DNA from: Oehlia diaphana
Taxonomy: Eukaryota > Glomeromycota > Glomeromycetes > Glomerales > Glomeraceae
DNA length: 12,378 nt
Reading direction: 5' to 3'
Assembly: GCA_003833135.1 (NCBI GenBank)
Contig: QZLH01000695.1
Location: 46,386-58,763 of the forward strand
Program-made: the position numbers and the translations under genes
The notes under the pieces: model-generated
Database searches by the model: none
Told to the model about the DNA's origin: nothing
The model's input: the letters and a program-made list of their open reading frames with translations, nothing else
In this document: positions 1-9,315 of the stretch, one piece after another
Layout: each line of letters begins with the position of its first letter
How positions within the stretch are numbered: position 1 is the stretch's first letter

Positions 1-141
1 CTAATGGTAGTAAAATTGTATTTCTAGGATTAATACTTGATGAGATACTAAATAAAATATAAATAGTATTTTTTTATTTTTACATTTTACTTAATATCTC
101 ATCAATTATTAATCCTAGAAATACGATTTTACTACCATTAG
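1..141. repeat. Foldback (long inverted repeat), MITE-like
   Basis: Positions 1-63 pair with 79-141 as an inverted repeat with about 5 mismatches, around a 15-nt T-rich loop. The outer ends read CTAATGGTAGTAAAAT and its complement. The fold begins at the first base of the window, so the left flank and any target duplication cannot be seen, and the element may extend further left. There is no coding capacity. It is most simply a small non-autonomous foldback element; its family is not recognised. One arm mismatch (position 17) is a CG/TG difference. Confidence 0.8.
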
Positions 142-218
142 ATTCGTCGTGTTGAGACGATTCCAATGAGCTATATTTCATCTTTTTCTGATCACTGGAT
201 CAAAAGTTAGCAAACTGC

Positions 219-320
219 CTGATTGGTGACGGTATTTGGCGAAAATGCCAATCAGTCACCAATCAGTCACCAATCAGCTACCTGATTGGTGCCCGATTGG
301 TGACTGATTGATGCCTGATT
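219..320. repeat. Clustered CCAATCA / TGATTGG repeats
   Basis: About seven copies of a 7-9 bp motif lie here in both orientations. CCAATCA occurs three times (248-276), twice joined by GTCA. TGATTGG or CGATTGG copies lie on both sides (from 220, 283 and 294). The two groups can pair as a hairpin (about 248-278 with 281-310). The block is richer in G and C than its surroundings. It may be the subterminal part of a transposon or a simple expansion. I assign no function. Confidence 0.7.
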
Positions 321-482
321 TTTCACTTTTCGACCTGTGTTATTAAATTAATTAAATTTTAATTAAAACTGTTTATTGATATTTTAGATTAAATATTTTA
401 TGTACATTTCAGATTGTACTATTTTGCCTAAGTTTTGGTATTAAATGTAGATCTTTTAACAACTCATATCTGAACAGTTTTT

Positions 483-839
483 AAAACAATTTATATACCA
501 TCATCAAATATTTCCATTAATGAGATGATTGCAAGATTTTCTGAATGAAATGCTCATATTGTAAGAATTAAAAATAAACCTATTTCAGAAGGTTACAACA
601 TTCTTTCTTTTTATGATATTGGCTATACATACACTTTTATTTTTACCTTCAAAATTCAAATTCACCCAGAAATTCAACAAGTATCAGATCTAAGTAAAGT
701 AGAAAATGAAGTATATAACCTTACATCTCAATTACTAATAGAAGATAAATCATTCAATATCTATTATATGGATAATTATTTTTCTAATATTAAATTTTTA
801 AATACTTACATGAAGTCATATAGAAAAGATGATGATTAA
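483..839 (+). pseudogene. piggyBac-type transposase fragment (DDE_Tnp_1_7), broken
   Basis: One frame gives an ~118-codon stretch that resembles the middle of piggyBac-like transposases. Recognisable pieces in order are SINEM, IKNKPISEGYNI, the aromatic run GYTYTFIF, and YYMDNYFSNIKFL. The last matches the conserved MDNFF/MDNYFS motif, whose Asp is one of the catalytic acids. The frame is interrupted by TGA at 546-548, where the family usually has an Arg (CGA to TGA would explain it). It ends at TAA 837-839, well before a normal C-terminus. Upstream, a stop at 471-473 closes the frame, and no start region or zinc-ribbon tail is visible. No TTAA-flanked terminal repeats were found, so this is an orphan fragment rather than a whole element. 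The family call rests on recalled motif pattern. Confidence 0.72.
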
Positions 840-1181
840 AAATAAAGTTTTATTTTTATTTTTTCCATTTAAGTTAGTTAATTTTTATAACATTTACATT
901 GCACTTTTTTTTGAAAATTATTTTTTTTTTTATGCTATTATGTAATTTTAAAATCTTGTTTTTAAATCTTAAGAACTCAATAATAAAATTATTTTTTATA
1001 AACTACTTTGTATTTTATTAATAAGATTTAATGGATTATAATCAAACTCCAATGAGTTTGCCAAAAATATATGCAAAATTTTTAAAAAATGACTATTAAT
1101 GAAAAGTGCAAACAGGTTCTCAAATATCTCTAAAACAAGTCATAAGTTACACTTTTAGCAAATTAGCCCATTTTTTAAGAG
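840..1181. other. AT-rich stretch without a gene
   Basis: No reading frame or RNA gene is supported. The sequence is A/T-rich with long T runs (about 905-931). The part after ~1020 looks like degraded repeat leading into the near-palindrome at 1182-1342; TCATAAGTTACACTTTTAGC there weakly mirrors sequence beyond that repeat's other arm. Confidence 0.6.
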
Positions 1182-1342
1182 CTTAAAAAATCATTTTTTG
1201 TAAATACCTCAGCATTTAATGATCCAATTTTGATGGAATTTTTTTAAAATTGTAGAGCTAAATGAGAGCTACAAAATAAAAAAATGTTCATTAAAATTGA
1301 ATTACTGGATACTGAGATATTTACAAAAAATGATTTTTTAAG
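1182..1342. repeat. Near-palindromic foldback, ~78-bp arms
   Basis: Positions 1182-1259 pair with 1265-1342 as an inverted repeat of roughly 80% identity around a loop of about 5 nt. The outer 28 bp (cttaaaaaatcatttttt and onward) are almost perfect. The inner parts share CAATTTTGATGGAA against CAATTTTAATGAA and a GTAG.GCT core. Weaker symmetry continues outward for a few tens of bases. It has no coding capacity. This is probably a small foldback or MITE; the family is not identified. Confidence 0.75.
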
Positions 1343-1810
1343 TTTTAGCAAAAAGGGTGTATGACCTCTATATTAGATATCTGAGGTCTTGTGTAAACTT
1401 TTGATCAATGATTAACTAAATGTTCTAATATGTAAATTAGAAAGTGATGATCATAATCATGTGATATATAATTAAAATGACTCAGAAAAATTTTTTATTA
1501 AAGTAGCATTAATATTTTTAAAAATAGATAAAGGCTAAAATTCAGGTAAAATTGCAGGCAAATTTGCCTGTGAGGTTCTACCATTTAAGGGATAACTTTT
1601 TATTTATTAAAAAATCTGGCTAGTAATTTAATAGTATTTATCTTAAAAAATAAAATTACTGGTTAGTTTTTTAAAATTTTATTTTTTAAAATGGTAAATA
1701 TTTTATGTAAATATAAATTTCTGATACTATATATTATAAAAGATTAATATATTTTAAAATTTAAAATTTATTTATATAAAATAATATAAAACTAATTATA
1801 CTATTTATTG
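1343..1810. other. AT-rich stretch with two small palindromes
   Basis: No gene is seen. Two small symmetric features stand out: GACCTC...GAGGTC at 1363-1388 (14-nt spacer), and an imperfect pair around AGTAATTT (1616-1632 with 1651-1666). The rest is A/T-rich. Confidence 0.55.
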
Positions 1811-2623
1811 AGAATTTTGCTAACTTACTCTCTGGATTAAATAATCTGAGTTAAATTACCCTTCTAAACTTTATATTTTATATCAATCATTTTTTTTTCT
1901 TAAAAAAAAAATTATTTGTGTTATTATTCATTTTGTTTTATATAGATTTTATTTATTTAGATTTTATTTATTTAGATATTATAGAGCATAATAACCAAGT
2001 TTTCTTACATTTTTAACAATATCTTTCAATTTTAATTGTAATCATAATTTACATTTATTTTTTAAAAATTTGGATAAAATTATATAATTATTTACAATTT
2101 ACTAGTAAGTTAAATCACTCAGGTTAAATCACCCTGGATTAAAATTAGTCTTATACATTTATTAATTATATAAAAATTAAAATTTCTAATAATATCAAAA
2201 AAATTATTATTATATATAAATTTTTTATAGTATTATACTAATTTTAATCTAGAATAAGTAATTTAACCTATTAGTAAATTTTATAATTTTGCCCATAAAA
2301 TTAGAAAATTTATATAAGTAAATTCTTTAATAATTATTTGTTAAAATTATTAATTTATTTTTCTGATTTTTTGAAATGTAATTTATTTTATTAATTTTTT
2401 GTATCTATAAACTTTTTTAATTAAAAATAACAATAAGCAACTTATTATAAGGACATATGATATTTTTTTATTAAAAATATATTGAACCATATATGTGATT
2501 AGGATTTTTGTCAATTTTGTCTGAATATCTTAACATAAAAAAAAATATTAATATAAAATATAAATTTTAGAAAGGTGATTTAACCCAGGTTATTTAATTT
2601 AAAGGACAAGTTAGCAAACTTCT
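1811..2623. mobile_element. Non-autonomous element with ~93-bp inverted ends
   Basis: Positions 1811-1903 and 2530-2623 are inverted copies of each other. Shared blocks, read inward, are TTTGCTAACTT, then TTAAATAA, then a GAGTTAAATTACC/GGGTTAAATCACC block, then TTCTAAA, then TTTATATTTTATAT. The enclosed ~625 bp are non-coding and AT-rich, and contain a second inverted repeat (2099-2277). No target duplication could be fixed at the ends because both flanks are A/T-rich, so the true termini may lie a few bases either way. It is probably a MITE or internally deleted DNA transposon; the superfamily is unknown. Confidence 0.65.
2099..2277. repeat. Inner inverted repeat nested in the 1811-2623 element
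   Basis: Positions 2099-2149 pair with 2237-2277, sharing TTACTA.TA.GTTAAAT at the outer side and GATTAAAATTAGT at the inner side. The left arm is about 10 nt longer because a GTTAAATCAC unit is tandemly duplicated there. The GTTAAATCACC word also occurs in the outer element's arms, so the two may be related, or the inner one may be a later insertion of a sister element. Confidence 0.6.
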
Positions 2624-2840
2624 TTTTTATAAAAAATAATACTTTTATAGATTAATTAACTTTTATTATAATAAATATTTTTTTAAAAGAAGGTTTATAT
2701 TATTATACTTATTATTATTTATTTTAACTAAATTTTAATTTAATAAACATATAAGATTTTTTTTTAAAAAAATTAGTTAATCCTTATTTTATAAAGGTAG
2801 TTTGTTTCATGACTACTAATACTGTACTTGTTTAAAATTC
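2624..2840. other. AT-rich spacer
   Basis: No gene or convincing repeat is seen. It is made of A/T runs such as the T-run followed by an A-run near 2758-2770. It separates the 1811-2623 element from the upstream region of the CTP synthase gene. Confidence 0.5.
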
Positions 2841-3153
2841 TATCACGTGACAAATAACAAGAAAATAGGAAATTATGCTCATTTATTAATGCGCGTTTAC
2901 AGTAATGATGATGTAATGAGTCGTGCATTGTCGTATCACAAAAAAAAAATTTTTTTTAAGTATATAATGAAAATTTTTTTATGAAGATCTGGTTTCTTTC
3001 CCAGTTGTCGTGATGACAAACTGGGCCCAAAACATTAAATAAAAAAAATTTTTTTTCTCTCCTCTTAATATTCAAGTATCTTTCTTTCGTATTTGCTCTT
3101 CTTTTCTTTGTTTATAAACCTACGAATATCATTACCTTGTGTTTATATCAAAC
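2841..3153 (+). promoter_or_regulatory. Upstream region of the CTP synthase gene
   Basis: Candidate control signals lie in the 313 bp before the start codon. There is a palindromic E-box-like TCACGTGA at 2843-2850. Two mirror A-run/T-run tracts (about 2940-2957 and 3041-3056) could exclude nucleosomes. A TATA-like TATATAAT lies at 2961. A hairpin at 3000-3025 has arms beginning CCCAGTT and ending AACTGGG. After 3050 a pyrimidine-rich stretch (TCTCTCCTCTT and TTTCTTTCG) looks like a fungal transcription start region. The start codon context is CAAACATGG. These are pattern matches; no factor binding or start site can be proven from sequence. Confidence 0.45.
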
Positions 3154-5841
3154 ATGGGAAACCTTGATAAGAAAATAAAGTATATCTTGATATCCGGGGG
3201 TGTTATTTCGGGTATTGGGAAAGGAATATTTGCTTCTTCTTTGGGTCTCTTATTAAAAACTATCGGGTTAAGGGTTACTGCTATAAAAATTGATCCTTAT
3301 ATGAACATCGACGCGGGAACTATGAGTCCTTTTGAACATGGTTTGTTTACTTTCATGAAAGTCATGGATATAAATCGGTATATTTTAATCATTCCTTATC
3401 CGATAGGTGAAGTTTTTGTATTAAATGATGGCGGGGAAGTCGATCTTGACTTAGGAAACTATGAACGTTTTCTCGATATAACTCTTACGAAAGATAATAA
3501 CATCACAACCGGCAAGATTTATCAAGAAGTTATCAATAAAGAGGTTATACCTAAAATCGAATAAATTGATTGTATTATCTTTTTAAGCATGTTCATATTC
3601 CTAATTTACTATTTTTTTATCCAATTAGCGAAAAGGTGAATATCTGGGCAAGACTGTACAAGTGGTATAATGTTATATAATATTTTATCATTTATCATTA
3701 AAAAGATAAATTTTATTGATCCGATCGACCTATTTTAGGTTCCTCACATAACTGATGCAATGCAAAATTGGATTGAACGAGTAGCATCAATACCTGTTGA
3801 TGAAAGTGGTGAAAAACCTGACGTTTGCATTATTGAGGTACATATAGCTGCAATCTTTATTGTTTTTATTCTAAATTAATTTTTAAATAAAGATATCATC
3901 GTGAAACCTTAAGTTGGGCGGCACTGTCGGTGATATAGAATCCGCCCCATTTATTGAAGCAATGCGCCAATTTCAATTTCGAGTTGGATCCGAAAATTTT
4001 GCACTAGGTCACGTGGCACTTGTTCCAATTATTGGTCCTGTAGGTGAACAAAAAACTAAACCAACTCAAGCTACCGTAAGAGAATTGAGAGCTTTAGGAT
4101 TATCACCCGACTTGGTAAATTTATGACTTAATATTATTTATTAGTATTTTGACTTCTTTTCGATAATAAAAATTCAATTTTCTTTCAGATCGCATGTCGT
4201 TGCTCCCAAAAATTAGAAGTTGAAGTTCAAAATAAAATTTCAATGTTTTGTCATGTTGGAATAGAACAAGTATGTATTAAAATAAATAAAATAATGTGGT
4301 GATATAATTTTTCATATTGAAGTCTATTGATTAATTTTGATCCATCTTAAGGTAATTTCTGTTCGAGACGTCTCCTCGACCTATCATGTTCCTCTCTTAT
4401 TAAAAGAACAAGGCGTTTTAGATTTTCTAATAAATAGACTCAAGTTGGATAAAATCCTGATATCTAAAACTCAAGTCGAAAAGGGAGAAAATTTATTGAA
4501 GCAATGGACAAAATTAACAGAAGAGTACGCAATTTTGTAGGATTATGGATGCTATATTATCGATTAACATTTAATCAAATTGATTTCTTTTAGTCATGAT
4601 CGTTTTTTACATCCCGTTGTAATTGTCTTGGTAGGGAAATATACAAATCTTCAGGATTCATATCTTTCTGTCAAAAAGTCACTTGAACATTCTGGATTAA
4701 ACTGTGAACGTAAGATAGATCTTAAAGTATGTAAGATTATGTTTGTATTCTTAAATAAGTGCATAAATAATATACTAATTCGTAAAATATCATATTTCTT
4801 TAATTTGAATAGTGGGTTGAAGCTTCATATTTAGAAGCAGAATACGAAAAAGAAAATCCGGAAAAGTACCGTGAATCATGGGATAATTTAAAGTCTGCTA
4901 ACGGTATTTTAGTTCCAGGAGGATTTGGAACTCGTGGCACAGAAGGCAAAATTGCCGCAGCAAAATTTGCACGTGAAAATAAAGTTCCATATTTAGGTAT
5001 ATTTATTAATTTGACTTTTCGTTAAAAACAAAAACTTATTAATTTGATTTCGTAAAAATGTTTGATCTTACTCTGCTTAGGAATTTGTCTAGGGTTACAG
5101 GTAGCTGTAATCGAATTTGCTCGCAATGTTTGTGGTCTCGAAGGTATATTATAATTATTTATTACAGCTTACTGCAAATATAATAATTTATTTTGTGATT
5201 CAACAATGACAGCTGCTAATTCAGAAGAATTTGACAAAAATGCGAAGCATAAGGTCGTTATTAATATGCCTGAAATTTCAACGACACATCTTGGTGGAAC
5301 AATGAGACTAGGATTAAGGCCCACTATTTTCCAAGACGGAACAGAATCGTGGTCAAAAATACGTAAGCATTAAGTGCATAAATTCAAAAAATAAATTTCT
5401 GATATTGAAATTTTGTTTATGGTTTATTAAGGAAAATTTTATGAGAGTGCTAAACTTATCTCTGGAGATGACCATCATGTTTCTGAACGCCATCGACATC
5501 GGTATGAAGTTAACCCTAAGTACGTGAAAACACTTGAAGAAAACGGTTTACATTTTGTAGGGCGCGATACAACTGGAAATAGGATGGAAATAATGGAGCT
5601 TAAGGGTAAGTTATTTCATTTATTTTTGTAAACATATTGTTTGATTTCAATATTTATTTATTTATTTAACATGTTATTAGGTCACCCATTCTATGTCGCT
5701 ACTCAATATCATCCTGAATATCTTAGTCGTCCCCTTAAACCTTCGCCCCCTTTTCATGGGTTTGTGGTGGCTTCTGCAGAAAAGAAATCCGTAGTAAAAA
5801 GTAAATCAAAGACTAATGGAATCTCTCATATTTCCAATTAA
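3154..5841 (+). CDS. CTP synthase (glutamine-hydrolysing), 13 exons, complete
   Basis: Converts UTP to CTP using ATP and ammonia from glutamine; cytosolic, last step of pyrimidine nucleotide synthesis. Exons: 3154-3340, 3407-3543, 3629-3664, 3739-3837, 3914-4114, 4189-4269, 4352-4536, 4594-4726, 4813-4996, 5081-5143, 5213-5362, 5432-5605, 5681-5841. All introns are GT-AG and exon phases match, giving 1,791 nt and 596 residues, near the usual eukaryotic length. The synthetase domain shows the P-loop [11 protein letters not shown] (14-24), [10 protein letters not shown] (from D75), GGTVGDIE (155-162; D77 and E162 correspond to the recalled magnesium ligands) and KTKPTQ (200-205). The amidotransferase domain shows [12 protein letters not shown], nucleophile C417 in GICLG, and H554/E556 in YHPE. 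The ATG at 3154 is preferred over an in-frame GTG at 3139 because it matches the family N-terminus. The C-terminal tail is short and lysine/serine-rich. No damage is seen. Corresponds to URA7-type genes. Confidence 0.96.
3341..3406 (+). other. Intron 1 of CTP synthase: 66 nt, in frame, no stop
   Basis: This segment starts GTTTGT and ends ATAG. It separates EHG (61-63) from [12 protein letters not shown], which are contiguous in all CTP synthases I know. It is 22 codons long and has no in-frame stop, so the frame stays open if it is not spliced. The five other introns whose length divides by three (57, 84, 69, 69 and 75 nt) all meet a stop quickly. Donor GTTTGT is weaker than the GTAAGT or GTATGT seen elsewhere in the gene. 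Confidence 0.88.
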
Positions 5842-7045
5842 TATACTTTTCTTAATTTTAAATGTCACGTTAAATGTGACAAACTTGCGTTAATATCTAA
5901 AAAAAAAAAGTAATTACTACAATAATAAATGTTAATGATATTAGATCTGAATCAATGTTTATAACAATACAATTATATTATTAAACAATTTTTTGTTTAA
6001 AAAAAAATGAAAATATATAAACAAGTATAGCTAAGTTTCATTACTTTTTAAAAATGCACTAATTAGAACTTAGAAGAGATAAAATTAGGTGCACCTTAAA
6101 GATATTTAATTTAAAATTGAAACTTGAAAAGATATTTTAAAAGAAAATTATAAATGAACTTTTTATTCAATTAAATAAGTATAGTATTCTTAAGAATCAA
6201 CCTGGTATTTATTTCTTTAATTTCTTTTTACCAATTTTTATATTTATAAAATATCCTACATTTTTAATTGAAACAAGTTTCAATATATTGGCTTATTTTA
6301 TTGCATTAATTAAGAGATCAGATAAGTAAAACTTATATAAATATAAAAATCACAAATTTTCTTAATTCCGCCTGAATCCATAATGCTAACCTAAATTTTT
6401 TATTAAAACTTTTAAAATACTATTAATTATATTTTTATAATATATGTCAAATTCTATTTGCATCATTAATATAAAATATACCATTTGAATTGATTCTTCA
6501 AATTTGGTACAATATATTACAGGAATTACAAAGAATTAATTTACCAACATTTTTTTTTAATATTAGTATATATTTACCATTTGCAATATTTTATATAATT
6601 ATAATTAATAATAAAAAGTTTTAAGTTTGTCTTAATATATGGAATTTTAAATTAATATTTTAAGTAAAATAGAAAATAATTGGTTTATATAAAGTTTTTT
6701 TTTTTTATTAATTTCTATAGATACGATCTTGTCTTAATATAATTGTTTATGTAAAGTTACTTGTTAATGAATTTTATTATATTAAAATTATTATTATTTT
6801 ATTTTAGTTAATTTTAATAATAAAATAATTTTACTTTACTATATTAGTATTAATCTTTTTATTTTTAGTAAGCAATTTAATTTTATATTGACATTATAAA
6901 TTATTCAAAATTTTTAACAGTTTTCTTTATAAAGTATATAAAATTAAATATATGTATATCAAATACAAAATAAAAATCATAGTATAAATAAAATTAACAA
7001 ATAGACGATTTCTATTTGTACACTATATGTTTAAATACAATTTTC
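5842..7045. other. 3' flank and AT-rich intergenic region
   Basis: No gene is seen in 1.2 kb. A small hairpin GTCAC...GTGAC (5864-5880) lies 23 bp after the CTP synthase stop codon, and an AATAATAAATG word near 5920 could serve polyadenylation. Short palindromes are ATTGAAACAAGTTTCAAT (6267-6284) and ATTTGAA...TTCAAAT (about 6483-6503). The remainder is A/T runs without recognisable repeats. Confidence 0.55.
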
Positions 7046-7053
7046 AAAAAAAG
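7045..7053. repeat. Left target-site duplication of the MULE
   Basis: Reads CAAAAAAAG and pairs with TAAAAAAAG at 10253-10261. Eight of nine bases are identical, and 9 bp is the usual duplication length for Mutator-like elements. The low complexity of the word weakens it on its own. Confidence 0.65.
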
Positions 7054-7084
7054 GGAACATCTAAAGCGGAGCAGAGTCACGTGA
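7054..7084 (+). repeat. MULE left terminal inverted repeat
   Basis: Begins GGAACATCTAAAGC and ends AGAGTCACGTGA. It matches the reverse complement of 10222-10252 except at three positions; two of these are CG/CA differences. The inner end is the 8-bp palindrome TCACGTGA. Beyond it the two ends diverge. Confidence 0.9.
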
Positions 7085-7331
7085 CTTAACCAATTATTAC
7101 AAGTTACAAGCCACGATGTCAAAAAATTTTTTTATGAAAATATTTTTTTTTTAAAAAAAAAACATAAAAATTTCGCAAAAAAAATCCCAAAATTTTCATG
7201 AAAAATAACAAAAAAGCGAATTTTTCTTTAGAAAAACCATTGAAATTTCAAAAAATACCATGAAAAAAAAATGAAAAAAACCAAATTTCAAAAAAGTAAA
7301 CAATTAAATTTTCACGAATATTTTATTATAA
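7085..7331 (-). other. MULE 3' non-coding region, strand-asymmetric A-rich
   Basis: Between the left inverted repeat and the transposase stop codon, the plus strand is very rich in A runs broken by TTTC, CATG and CC words (for example TTCATGAAAAA and ACCATGAAAAA). A minus-strand transcript would therefore end in a U-rich tail. No coding potential is seen. Confidence 0.55.
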
Positions 7332-7907
7332 TTATTTAAATTGTATGATAATAGGATTTAAAGAGGCTTCTAATGTAGAAATAAAAGCCTCTGTTCTCTC
7401 AGCATTACCCTCTCTTCAACATTTCAGTATCTATCACGGACTCTTTCAGTCAATTTGAACACAGTAAGTTTCTGACCTTCAGCTTTTTTTTGTTGTTCCA
7501 TTTGTACAAACCCTATTACTAATTTACGATGTTCATATACTTCAAACCCGCTCTCCTCAAATATTTTCTGGAACATTTTCAATACATTAGTAGTTAATAA
7601 TTTCACATCTTCATATATATGTTTGTGAAAAATATGTTTACATGGTAACAAGTATCATTGCAGAACAAACAGTGACAATCAAGTGAAGTTAAATCCAGTG
7701 CACCTTTACCTTTCTCCAATCTATCCATTACAGCACAGGCCTCTTTAATAAGTAGATGTTGAAATGGTAAGGGGAATTTGTAAATCTTTTCAATAATATC
7801 CTTTTCTACACCATAAGCTGATACTTTTTTGACACAAAAGTCGAAGATGGCACTTTTGGAATCAGATTGTTTTTTACAATTAATGGCAACGATATTATAG
7901 ATGGCAC

Positions 7908-8108
7908 CTAAGATGAATAAATAAACAAAAAGTGAGTGTCTGAGTGAGTTGATAAGAGTAAATCGACAAACGTTACATAGAAAATTCGTATTAGTATGTA
8001 ATTATCTTTAGTATGGAAAAGAAGAAAAAAAATTGCAAATTTTATAGATTCAAGCATCAAAATAAGAGGTAAAAGGGTGGAAAAAACAACAAAAAAGTAG
8101 AATTTTAC
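7908..8108 (-). other. Probable 201-nt intron in the MULE transposase
   Basis: On the minus strand it runs from GTAAAATT to TTCATCTTAG. It separates SSLHGLIG from AIYNIVAIN. Joining at the GT and AG keeps the frame and gives an LIGAIYNIV continuation, as expected for the family by recall. The inside is AT-rich and unrelated to transposases. The alternative is a 201-bp insertion that happens to have splice-like borders; I see no terminal repeats that favour this. Confidence 0.65.
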
Positions 8109-8886
8109 CAATTAAACCATGTAAGGACGATGTTTTCCTTTTCAATTCGCTGTGGTAAGATTTCAACAAATTTGTGAAGGTGACTTGCAAAAGCAAAGGA
8201 GAATGTTAGCACGCCCACAATGCCTATTGTTGTGTATTTCTCATGTAATTCCTTCTAATATAATTTTGAATAGTAGGAATAGAACAGTTGTTAATGGCTT
8301 CTTGGATCAGTTTTTCGCAACTGATCTTTGTCCTTTATGCATGTTTATAATTATAACATCACAGGTTTTTTTTCATAAATTTTCAACATCCACGTCTGCA
8401 TAATATGTACAACACAAAGTAATACTTCACACTCTTGCTCACCAGCGTTTACACTAGGAAAAATAATTTTAACACTTTTAAACTCAACACTGCTTTGATC
8501 AGATAGGATGTAGCGGGGAGTCCAACGGCAATAGCTGCGAATTTTTTAAAAGCTTCTGCTACAGTGTCATTATCTTCACTGCTTACAAAAAAGTGCACAT
8601 CTATATTCCAGCATCCGTAAGTGTCGTGAACGTATAGTATAAATAGACGCCAATCATATCTATTTATTTTATGGGTGGAATCAATTAGAGTCAACCATCC
8701 ATGATTCTCAAGTTTTTCAAGTTGCTCAGGGTGTGCAAAAATAATGCCCTTAGTAGATCATTGGTGAACACGATAAATTTCAACTTGATATCCCTGCTCT
8801 TTTAAATATGATACTGATTGTGAAATATCTAACTTTAAATCAGAATTGCCAATAAGATGAACTTTTATAGGTCCATAAACTTTATA

Positions 8887-9315
8887 CAGTCAACTCTGGA
8901 TATAACGAACCCTCCGTTCCAGAAGGTTTAGTTCAGTATATAGTGAATTCGTTATATAATATACCGAACTGGTTTTCTTTATAGGTAATTTGGGCCAAAT
9001 TTGTAATGCTGGCCAAAATTATAATTTCTTTTTAACATAAATTTTTGAAAAAATTATTAGTCATTCTGGCCAGCACTATAAAATTGGCCTGAACTACTAT
9101 ATAGTCACATGACCGTTCATTATAGAAAGTATAAAATTATTATATAGCTGATATATAGGAGCTGGTTAAGTTCGGTTTGAATGCGTTATATAGTGTTTTA
9201 TTATAAAAGTTCGTTATATCCAGTGAAATTATTTATAAAAAATTGGTTCTGAAAATTATGATTCAGTATAACGAGGGTTCGGTACAAACAGGTTCGTTAT
9301 AACCAGAGTCGACTG
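8887..9315. mobile_element. pogo/Tc1-type MITE inserted in the MULE transposase
   Basis: The 429-bp body has 25-bp terminal inverted repeats starting CAGTCAACTCTGG (left) and CAGTCGACTCTGG (right, complement), both running into TATAACGAACC with two mismatches in total. It is flanked by TA at 8885-8886 and 9316-9317, the target of Tc1/mariner/pogo transposases. Inside, CTGGATATAACGAAC recurs near 9210-9224, and several TATATAGTG/TTCGTTATA words lie near the ends. A central inverted repeat (GGCCAA...GCTGGCC, about 8992-9017 with 9067-9091) adds a hairpin. It has no coding capacity, so it needs a transposase supplied from elsewhere. Confidence 0.9.

Noticed and set aside
206..216. GTTAGCAAACT shared with the arm of the 1811-2623 element (about 2610-2620)
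   Set aside because: Only 11 bp match, with no similarity on either side; not enough to call the same family.
248..276. CCAAT boxes of a promoter
   Set aside because: There are too many copies in both orientations and no gene follows; better explained as a repeat cluster.
3139..3153. Upstream GTG start for CTP synthase adding five residues
   Set aside because: The ATG at 3154 has a good context and gives the usual N-terminus; GTG starts are not expected in a nuclear fungal gene.
4580..4834. 84-codon frame as a separate gene
   Set aside because: It is exon 8 of CTP synthase read through into intron 8.
7908..8111. 67-codon minus-strand open frame rich in Phe and Leu, membrane-protein-like
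   Set aside because: It coincides almost exactly with the proposed transposase intron, starts at TTG and lies in a different frame from the flanking transposase. The hydrophobicity comes from T-rich sequence.
8152..8403. 83-codon plus-strand open frame
   Set aside because: It is antisense to the transposase pseudogene, starts at a GTG and shows no family motif.
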